Shown in pieces: positions 55,706-64,000 of a DNA stretch of 64,000 nucleotides. The translations under genes and the position numbers were made by a program. The notes under the pieces were generated by a model. It was not told the origin of the DNA. It saw nothing but the letters and a program-made list of their open reading frames with translations, and did no database searches. Position 1 is the stretch's first letter. Each line of letters starts with the position of its first letter. This DNA is from Aporrectodea caliginosa (taxonomy: Eukaryota > Annelida > Clitellata > Crassiclitellata > Lumbricidae), in NCBI GenBank assembly GCA_020284085.1, contig JACEVL010000099.1:1303870-1367869 (forward strand), read 5' to 3'.

Positions 55706-57236
55706 ATTCATTCATTCATTCATTCAGAGCATTTATATAGCGCCCCTTCAAGAAACTACTCAGAGGAGCGCTCCCGGCCCAACCACGACTAAAGAAAAAG
55801 ACTTGAGGGACTTGTAGAACCCTGTCAGATGGCTTACAAGTAAAAACGGAGCTTAAGTGGTAGGTCATTCCAGATGGAAGGGCCAACAACCGAGAAAGCA
55901 CGGCGCTGCCTAATAGCCAAGCGAGTCCGTGGAACAAGGAACTCACCCCTCGTCGCAGAGCGAAGCACCCGACGCGCTGGAACATCAGACACTGGGCGGC
56001 AAAGATCACGCAAGTAAGATGGAGCGCAGCCAAGAACACAACGAGAAACAAGAGCAGCAATGCGATATGAGATACGCTGAGACACAGGCAGCCAATGCAA
56101 CACATCACGCATGTATGCAGAGACAGGAGAGTACTTAGGAAGCCGTCCAATAAGCCGAGCAGCCGAGCGTAGAACTCGATCTAGTCGCCCCAAAACACCA
56201 AGGGGAAGGCCAGCAAGTAGAGAGGAACAGTGGTCAATTCGACTAGTAACAAAGGCATGAACAAGGACCACAACTGCATCATGAGAGAGAGAGCGAGAGA
56301 CCACTCGAAGCTGACGAAGCTGATAATAACAACTCCGTGCAATTGAGTTCACATGTTGAGATAAAGTAAGCTCGGAGTCAAGAGAAAGTCCCAGATCACG
56401 AACTGTGAGGGAAAAGGTTATGTGAGGAAAGAGCAGGGTAAGTTGAGGAAAGTCGATACCCTGAAGTTGTCTACGGCTACCCAGCCAAATGAGCTGTGTT
56501 TTAGAGGGATTTAAGAGTAGCCGATTGGAGGCCATCCAAGAAGAGAGGACATCCATAGTCAGACACATCTGACTCACAGTAGCCACCGCATCGGCTGAAT
56601 GGGTGTGGATGTAGGCTTGCACATCATCGGCAAATAGTTGGTGTAGAAGCCCCTGAGACGTCAACAAGGAGCAGACATCAGCAGTATAAAGAAGATAAAG
56701 CAGCGGGCCCAGGACAGAACCCTGGGGCACACCCAAAGGGGCAGGGACCCAAAGAGACCTGGACGAACCAAGGACTACACAATTTGAGCGGTCAGTTAAA
56801 AAAGATCTAAGCCATTCTAGAGGCTGGTCCACCAAGCCAAAGGAAGTAGAGAGGCGCTGCAAGAGAATGGAGTGGTCCACACAGTCAAAAGCAGAGCTTA
56901 CATCAAAGAGAGCAAGGAGAGTAACCTGACCACAGTCAACTGCGCTATAGAAGTCTGACAAAAGCCGAAGCAGGAGAGTCTCCGTGGAGTGATTCCGACG
57001 GAAACCCGACTGCTGCGACGGAATCAATTCATTAACATCTAGATAAGTAATCAGCTGGTTAGCAACAATGCGTTCCAGTATTTTAGATAAAAAAGTTACA
57101 TTCGCAATGGGGCGATAGTTTGCTGGATCACTCTGGTCCAGACCATCGTGCTTCAGAACTGGTAGAAGAACGGAACGTTTCTGTGAGACTGGTAGGCATG
57201 CCTCACGGATCGAACAGTTGCACAGAACAGTGAGGT
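55706..57236 (-). mobile_element. L2-like LINE (family A), reverse-transcriptase ORF, best copy
   Basis: The minus strand stays open from about 57,236 to a stop at 55,834, giving ~465 codons of RT: EACLPVSQKRSVLLPVL, DPANYRPIANVTFLSKILER, QSGFRRNHSTETLLLRL (block 2), ALFDVSSAFDCVDHSILLQR (block with first catalytic Asp), GVPQGSVLGPLLYLLYTADV, QLFADDVQAY (catalytic FADD), then the thumb and C-terminal RDVLHWLPVSQRI and FSVVGPSIWNDLPLKLR. It copies LINE RNA into DNA at the target site. The 3' tail GGGGCGCTATATAAATGC ends in (GAAT)n at 55,706-55,724. The endonuclease half is missing (truncated at a TG microsatellite). Confidence 0.93.
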
Positions 57237-57360
57237 GTGCGTGCGTATGTCTGTGTATGTGTTTGTGTATGTTTGTGTGTGCGTGCGTGTGCGTTTCTGT
57301 GTTTGTGGGTGTGCGTTTGTGTGTGTATGTGTGTTTGTGCGTTTGTTTGCGTGTACTTGC
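57237..57360. repeat. (TG)n-type microsatellite
   Basis: Degenerate TGTGTGTTTG repeat abutting the 5'-truncated end of the LINE. The LINE may have inserted next to it, or the repeat may have overwritten its 5' end. Confidence 0.9.
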
Positions 57361-57464
57361 GAATAACTACACAATAAATAAAGGTACAAATTAATAAATC
57401 AATTAGTGTTTGGTACAATTATCACAACTCCTGAATCTTCTGCTCCGTGTCCTTCTTCTGTTCA

Positions 57465-57612
57465 GCATCCTCCTCCTCCTCCTCCTCCTCCTCCTCCTCC
57501 TCCCCTTCCTTTCCTTCTTCCTCCTTTTTGACCTCCTTCTCCTCCACCTCCTTCTTCCTCCTCTTCCTCCCCTTCCTTCCTCCTCCTCCTTCCTCCTCCT
57601 CTTCATCTTGTC
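57465..57612. repeat. (CTC)n polypyrimidine tract
   Basis: CTC triplets then CTTCCTCC degenerates. Reverse frames give Glu/Arg runs only. Confidence 0.92.
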
Positions 57613-57744
57613 CATCAGATTCCTCTCTTGGGCTGTGAAGGGTTAATGAAGTGAAGTTCTTCGCTTGTTTTGTCGCCTGACGACGACCGTTGACATTAAT
57701 AATTTGTCGCTTACAGACAGAAAGGCAAAAGACCGACAGACAGG

Positions 57745-57790
57745 CAGACACAGGATCTCAAAAGGCGCTATATAAATATCTAAGTAAACG
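57745..57790 (+). mobile_element. LINE tail relic
   Basis: TCAAAAGGCGCTATATAAAT, then ATCTAAGTAAAC. Tail only. Confidence 0.45.
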
Positions 57791-57849
57791 CAGGTTCACA
57801 GACCGGTAGACGCACGCCATACAAAGACACACAGGGATGCAGACAGAGA

Positions 57850-58095
57850 CATACATGTAGAACACACAGGCATAGACATACATGCAGAGAGATTCCGACA
57901 TACACCGCCAGAGAGACAGACAGACAGACAGACAGGAGAGAGAGAGAATGAGAGACAGAGGGAAAGAGAGACAGACAGAGACAGACAGACAGACAGAGAA
58001 AAAGACAGAGAAAGATAGACAAAGAGAGACAGAGAGAGACAGAGAAAGAGACAGACAGACAGAGGCAGAGACAGAAAGAGACAGACAGAGAATTG
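57850..58095. repeat. (GACA)n/GAGA microsatellite
   Basis: GACA and GAGA alternations over ~240 bases. 58,100-59,090 contains no feature I can support; CTATAGCGCCATAATAGCG at 58,838 is a possible tail word. Confidence 0.9.
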
Positions 58096-59104
58096 ATCAG
58101 AGGCCATTGTATCCATCGCTTGGCTTCCATCGACTGAAAAACATCTTAGAATAGGTCTAATGTTTGTTCTGCTCTTTCCAATTCGCGCCTTCGCTTCTCA
58201 GCCGCCCTGAGGAACCATTGCGGGGGTCGACAAAACAGAACCCCGGGTCAACGCTGACCATATGAAAAGCTCACCCCTTCGATTAAGAATTCCGTCCCCC
58301 TCCATCGCATTGTATCAACAAATTGCCAACGACGTTGTTGTATGGCCCGGGTCTGGGGGGGGGACTGCGTTACATCATTTCTCGACAATGTCTCGCTGTC
58401 TTTACAAAAACTATTTTTCTGTTTTTCATTCATTACTTGCGTCAACTGAACTAAGTCTAACGGGAAAACTAAAATTTCTAAACTGAAATTCATTCATCTA
58501 TTAAACTACAAATAACGCAAAACCATTAATCGACTTGTAAGAAAATTTATGCGTGTCAAAATTTGGTAAGCTTACCTTACACATGTTTGTATGCCTGTAT
58601 GTGTGTGTATATGTATATGTGTGTACATCCAGTGACGCCTATCCCCAACCGGAATGGGAAAACACCACACACACCCACTCTGCATGGCCTATTCGTATTG
58701 CAGGCTGTGATATTATCGGAAATTAACAACCCCCAGTTTGTCCAAAACGTTAAACCCCACTTCTGGCAACCGTGGAAGATAGTTCTCTCCCCTCCCAGAT
58801 TGGTAAACGCCACTGTGTCCATCTCAACATTTCTATAGCGCCATAATAGCGGTTTCGTAGGACCGCTCAAAGGTTTTCAAACACAAAGACCTGCAGTCGT
58901 GAGTAGGCCTACACAATTTTTTCTCTGCCTCCTTTCTATTCTCCCCACCCTCCATACTGGACCAGAAATGCATTTCTATAGGAATAGATTCAATAGACTA
59001 CCTGTGTCAAGCTTCGTTCCGTTACTTCATTAACAACCTCAATCAAATCACAGTCACTTTTGCATATTTTAGTAAATTCAACTACACATAACGTTACTTT
59101 TAGC

Positions 59105-59310
59105 GCTGTTCACATTCACATTTATAAAGCGCTTCTTCAGGAAAACTCGTCCGAGAGATGTTTCTCAACTGACCACGAAGAAATAGAATGGTCTTCGAAA
59201 GAAGAAACTGACATTGCAAATGGCATGGCAGCCTGTCCTAGATTGATGAACAGCCAACCAGAGCAAAGCTTCCATGTTGCATTGTGGAGAAACTGGACAG
59301 GACAGAACTA
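59105..59310 (-). mobile_element. Diverged LINE 3' fragment
   Basis: TTTATAAAGCGCTTCTTCAG and GAAAACTCGTCCGAGAGATG resemble 13,300-13,350 (GCGCCTCTTCAAGAAAACTC). A short CATTCACATT repeat marks the 3' terminus. Coding frame not readable. Confidence 0.45.
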
Positions 59311-59364
59311 GATCACTCTGTGTAACAGAGCGGAGAGATCTGCGGCCAGTAATAATTATGACAT

Positions 59365-59570
59365 AAATCGAAATTGCTTATTTATATAGCGCCTCTCAAA
59401 GGAAATTTATCAGAGGTGCTCCCACCTGATTACACAAGAACGGTCTTCAACCGCTTGCGAAACAGAGGCATGGAAAGTAGCAGCACATGTCGCAGATCGT
59501 ATGGCAGCCTGTTCAAGAATCATATTATGTAGCTCCCTAGGAGAGGAAGGAGCATTATGCTTGGCAGTCA
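59365..59570 (-). mobile_element. L2-like LINE 3' fragment
   Basis: Minus strand: RLPYDLRHVLLLSMPLFRKR, LKTVLV, then GGGAGCACCTCTGATAAATT and GAGAGGCGCTATATAAATAA. It has the W/RLPxxLR...LKTVL sequence order of the LINE ORF end. 59,570-59,920 shows nothing. Confidence 0.6.
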
Positions 59571-59924
59571 GTTATGCATCAGCATAAGGACCTTTATGCC
59601 TTCAATGCATCTTCGTATGTGTAACCAGTGCAGCTCCGGACGAGTAGTTACGATATAGGCCTAGTTGCGCTGCGACGGTGACTAACACAACTCCACTGTT
59701 ACGCCCCCTCTCCCTTTCCACCACCCCAATTAACTTCACCCGGAACAAAACAGTCCAACTGCCCAGCATTCTAGGCAATTCTCTCCTCAATCACGCAGCA
59801 TACCAAACTGACTGATTCACCCATCTGTCAATAAGCAATTCTCTGAATCATAAAATCGCACTTATATATTTCTCCAACTCCATATCCATCAACCACTTAC
59901 ACCTTCAATCACTCAATCAATCGT

Positions 59925-60210
59925 CAACCAACCATCAGCCAGCCAATAGGCAGTCATGCAATCAGTCAGTCAGCCATTAAGCAGTCAATCAATCAGCCAG
60001 TCAGCCAGCCAGTCGGTCACTGAACTCATCAACAAACATGACAACGCAACACAAAACAGAAAACAAAATTTATTACAACATAAAATCTCCAATCGGGAGT
60101 CATCGTCAAAAGCGACCTCTACAAAGCAAACACACAAAGATGATGATGACGACGACCAAAGAAGCAGGAGGAGGAGGAGGAGAAGGAGGAGGAGGAGGAG
60201 GAGGACTTAT
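59925..60210. repeat. CAGTCAGTCAGCC and GAGGAG short arrays
   Basis: Degenerate CAGT/CAGC repeats at 59,930-60,020 and a GAG tract at 60,160-60,205. The 111-codon ORF through them is not supported. Confidence 0.6.
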
Positions 60211-60369
60211 ATGGTTCATCCAGTGCATTACGTCACCGTGCAACTAAATATAGCCACAGACACAACCGAAGCCTTAAAAGCTATGTTCTGAACAGCAGGT
60301 CCAATTCTGCCAGAAAGTTTACCAATATTAACGTCTAATACGAAAGCCATGGCCGTCGTGACCAACAAT

Positions 60370-60770
60370 CACATTTCCAGCAATAACAGTCAGACTTTTT
60401 CAGCAATAATATCCATACAATTCTCACAATAGTAGCCAGAAATGTCATGCAATAATAGCCAGACAGTTTCAAGAATAAGAGCCATACAATTCAGACAGTA
60501 AGAGACAGAAATTTCCAACAAAAGTAATAGTCATATGTTTCAGATAATAGTCAACATTTCAGACGATAATAGCCAGAAATTTTAAATAAGTAGTCAGACA
60601 AACATTCAGACAATATTAGTCTGACATTTAGACAATAATATTAAGACAATTCTGACAGCATTAGCCTGACAAGATAATAGCAGCCTGACGCTCAAGACAA
60701 TGACAGCTAAACAATGTCAGTAATAATAGCCTGATATCTTAGACAGTAAACTTAGAAGATGTCAGGCGTT
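60370..60770. repeat. Degenerate AATAATAGCCAGACA minisatellite
   Basis: Roughly fifteen diverged units of 20-35 bp around AATAATAG(C/T)CAGA(C/A)A and TTTCAGACAATA. An old, strongly mutated tandem array. 60,770-61,100 shows nothing. Confidence 0.65.
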
Positions 60771-61127
60771 AGGTGACATTAAGCGTGCTTTGAAGCCAGA
60801 GAGCGTTTCTGTCTGTCTCGTCTTCTGGATTTTGATGCCTTGTGCATACGATACCCTCACAACAGAAGTGTCTAAATCATAACAATAATCTGTCTATGCA
60901 TTCTGGTCACACCTGTGTCTTGCGGACATTGCTTTTAAGAAAGATGGATGATATGAAGCAACAAAGGCAGTCCGCGTTCCTCTCAGTCGAGTTCCTCTCT
61001 TACCAAACAACGATAATCAAATGCCAAAATCTCAAACTCAACTACTGGTGCACTTGACACTTCTGGCAAAGAATTCCGACAATTTAACGCAACCCTTCAC
61101 TGGCCAACCATTGCAATGGACTCCTTA

Positions 61128-61235
61128 CTCCACAGAACTGCCCACCGTAATCTGACTGCCCACCGTAATCTGACTGCCCACCATAATCTGACTGCCCACC
61201 GTAATCTGACTGCCCAACACCCACTTGTACTGCCC
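61128..61235. repeat. 18-bp minisatellite (CCCACCGTAATCTGACTG)
   Basis: Five near-perfect units. ACTGCC words continue irregularly to about 61,445. Reverse frame reads QSDYGG repeats (6 residues per unit), an artefact of an 18-bp period. Confidence 0.88.
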
Positions 61236-61800
61236 AGTTACTTTCTGCAACCTCCTGCACTACCTGAATTTCTTGGACTGCCCAGATAACTGCCTTAATA
61301 CAGTAGTTGCAACTGCCTGGCAAACCATGACTGCCCGATTCACTAGGATAACCATCAGTCTCTTCCAAGTCCACAGCCTGACTGGACTGCCAACCTCTTT
61401 GGACACTGCCTCCACTTACCACTGCCTGAATTAATAGCACTGCCATATCCTTCCCTTGCTGGTCACAACTTCCTCATAACTTCCCTGTAATATCTGAACT
61501 GTCAAAGGCCACGTCTGGCCCAAAGACTGCACAAAATCAACAGCAAAATCTGTGATGACACGAATAAAAATGACATGTCATCTCCATCTACAAAAAATAT
61601 TGAAAGCCAAGTTCTAACTAAGATGCAAATATGTAACAATTACCATTCTACGTAACAAGCCATCATGTCCATTTTAAACATAGGGTTCCGAAGGTGGGAA
61701 CACGGATCCCTATGGACCAGCTGGCATAGATAATTCAATTCTTTAAGCAACGATATACAAAACATTCATATTCAAATACAAGGTAATTGTACTTTACAGC

Positions 61801-61801
61801 A

Positions 61802-61856
<55 letters not shown>
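61801..61856. repeat. (ATT)n microsatellite
   Basis: About 18 perfect ATT triplets. From 61,860 to 63,770 I see only unassigned sequence: an AGACGTCATAATGTTATGAC word at 62,755 like a lone CRE-motif repeat, and AATATATTAA repeats at 63,185-63,245. Confidence 0.95.
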
Positions 61857-63744
61857 ACTACAAACATTTTTAATACGGCGCAAAGTCACACAGAAATGCG
61901 AATCAGAGACGGTGCGGTTAGTCAGTCGCCAGGGGAAAGAGTAGTTACATAACCAGATATTTGAAGGCCAATGAGAAGTAGTTAGTTTTGAGGTGTTTCT
62001 AACTCGTTATGATAAATGTTCGGCTTCTTGTGCACCTGTCTCAAAAAATGTGTGTAGCAATGCGGTCCTTGAAATCACAATCCGTTCTCTGAAGTGCAAC
62101 GAAGACAACACCATCCAGACAACAACAGGCAGCCTTTCAGTATGGCTCAACATCAAACGGACAATTTTATAGCACACAATGAAATTCGACACAGCAACTT
62201 TGGCGGGTTTCTAAAGGACGCTTTATAAAGAGCTAAAAGAGTGCTATACGAGTAGCGATAAACATACAAAGGTCAAGCGAGAACAGTCAACCAATTGGAT
62301 GCGGTTATCTGTTCTGAAGAAGACCATCTCTGTACTGGTAGAATAAACTTTCCTATTTGGAATTTCGACAAACACAACGCTCTCATCACGTTCACTTTAT
62401 TCAAAACTACGACGACAACAAAACACATGGGGTACTAGCGAACAGGGTAAAAAAGACATCGACGATAACAAGCGATATGTAGCCGCGCTTTAGTATACAT
62501 ACAGTGTGGTCCCATCCAGTTCAAAAAGTACGGCTGAAAAAACACAGCCTCACAAATCGTTCAGACTCCTCTCTACCCTGTAAACATCTCCGTCGAGAAA
62601 GCAGCCTGCTCTCGTAAAGCAAAGCCAGGAAGTCATAGAATAACAAGCACTCTTTTAATACCACAACTCTTGAAAGGCTGCAAAAGGATCTACACAAACG
62701 TCTAGCTATAGTACATGACATTTATCTAGACCTGAAAATTACATTAACTTGCCTAGACGTCATAATGTTATGACATGGAGTACAAAAAGTGAGGGCTTCG
62801 GGAAACAAGTGAAATATACTTAAAATGTGGATTATTTCCAAGTACCATCAAGCCTTAGCATACTTTCAATACAATTAATAAGTAACTTAGAGCCCTAGCA
62901 TGCTTAATAAATGAAATTTCATCCGGTAGCCTAGTACCTTAGAGCAGGTCCAATGTGGATTAAATACCCAATAGCCAAAGTACATATTCCATATGAATTA
63001 TCAGGCTCACTTAATACTCCAAGTTAATTATTACTCATTTACTAATATATTCCTAATTTATTCCTACATTATAACCAGTTTGGCTTGCAACTTGCTTGTC
63101 AAAAATTGTGTCATTTAGCACAAACCTTTGCAACATCATCTGCCACAAAATATATTACAGTTCTCATAACTAGTAGATTAAATATCAGAATATATTAAAC
63201 AGATTAATATATTAAATATCTTAATATATTAACTAGCTTAGTATATACAATAGCTTGGCATAGTAAGCAGTGGAAAATGCCTGAAACAAAGACAATTGTA
63301 AGTCACAGATAGAATTTCAACTGATATTGTTTAGATATCAGAAGACACAAGTCAACTTCAAACAGATCCAAGAAGAAATCAGTGATAGCGAAATTAAATA
63401 AAACCGTTTATGTGATTTTCATTGACTTTATTTTCTGTTTTTTTAAACGAAATAATTCAAAATCACGAGATAATAAGCACAGTGCATGACATAGCAGTGC
63501 AACTTTGGCTGGTCTTTGCACATGTTTGGCTCCTCAAACTATCCTGTATGGTAATCGTATTTCAATGTGATTGCTTTTCGGGTATGCTATAATTATTATT
63601 ACATGTTATTATAAAAAAATATCATAACTGATACGAGTAATATTATTGTCAGTACTTTTACACGCACTAAAATGTGGAATACCGGAGAAATGGTCATCAA
63701 CTGACTTCAGTAGACTGGAATGTTGAGCATAGACAGTGAGTTTT

Positions 63745-63770
63745 CTAGAGGCGCTATATAAATGCTAAAG
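63745..63770 (+). mobile_element. LINE tail relic
   Basis: GAGGCGCTATATAAATGC, the family A tail word, directly before the hAT-like start. Confidence 0.4.
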
Positions 63771-63771
63771 T

Positions 63772-64000
63772 ATCAGGGATGGGCAAATTACATAGTAAAA
63801 TGTAATTGAATTACAAATTACAAATTACTTTGGAAAATGTAATTGAATTACAAATTACAAATTACTTTAGAAATTTGTTTGTAATTACAAATTACAAATT
63901 ACGTAATTTCAATTACACCAAATTACAAATACATGCACATTTGGGATCAGCAAATTCAGTCAGGAAACACATGCTTTATTTCCACTGTTATTTGTATTAT
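63772..64000. mobile_element. hAT-like element, left end, cut by window edge
   Basis: CAGGGATGGGCAAATTAC followed by repeated AATTGAATTACAAATTAC words, the style of hAT nonautonomous termini (CAGGG start with internal AATTAC iterons). The other end is outside the window. Confidence 0.5.

Noticed and set aside
62750..62780. Lone CRE-motif repeat AGACGTCATAATGTTATGAC
   Set aside because: First base of the octamer is changed and there is no neighbouring unit; probably chance or a single decayed copy.

Overview
This is eukaryotic, metazoan nuclear DNA, most likely from a bilaterian invertebrate. There is no bacterial-style gene packing. The window is dominated by microsatellites, minisatellites, one large satellite, L2/CR1-type LINE fragments, tRNA-derived SINEs and DNA-transposon remnants. 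A nuclear copy of mitochondrial cytochrome b (about 19,620-20,215, minus) gives a clue to the lineage. At well-conserved positions it has TGA at Trp, ATA at Met and AGA at Ser, which is the invertebrate mitochondrial code. That code fits protostomes and lancelets. It does not fit vertebrates, ascidians, cnidarians or (because of ATA=Met) echinoderms. I cannot name the species.

Layout. 0-8 kb: LINE 3' ends, a 37-bp minisatellite, long TGTA/CATA/CTC/GATGAC arrays and a fold-back repeat. 8-20.6 kb: a dispersed, degenerate minisatellite whose core is the palindrome TGACGTCA (a CRE-type octamer, about 27 exact copies by eye), interrupted by two tRNA-headed SINEs, a 24-bp-TIR MITE, three tandem MITE-like units with 12-bp TIRs, a (TGTCA)n array and the cytochrome b NUMT. 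21-26.5 kb: simple repeats, a second tRNA-like SINE family and hAT-like nonautonomous elements, one with a clear 8-bp target duplication. 27.5-30.3 kb: a complete but decayed DNA transposon with 8-bp target duplications, roughly 140-bp inverted termini, an internal reverse-strand transposase-like relic and a nested LINE. 30-38.8 kb: mostly unassigned sequence, a 30-bp minisatellite and purine/pyrimidine tracts. 38.9-44.5 kb: a 5.6-kb satellite of a 20-bp unit, open in all three forward frames. 44.5-52.9 kb: three unrelated LINE reverse-transcriptase fragments among more simple repeats. 53.2-55.6 kb: the only convincing host protein-coding gene, a single-exon leucine-rich-repeat membrane protein interrupted by one in-frame TAG. 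55.7-57.2 kb: the best-preserved L2-like LINE. 57-64 kb: simple repeats, LINE tails and the end of another hAT-like element.

How parts relate. The LINE at 55.7-57.2 kb and the SINEs at 9.3 and 18.4 kb end in the same short 3' tail (core GGGGCGCTATA), as expected for a SINE mobilised by its partner LINE. A second LINE family, with a different tail and once an ATTACG-type end, leaves six copies. Insertions are nested: a LINE in the DNA transposon, and the NUMT and MITEs in the CRE-motif array, so relative ages can be inferred.
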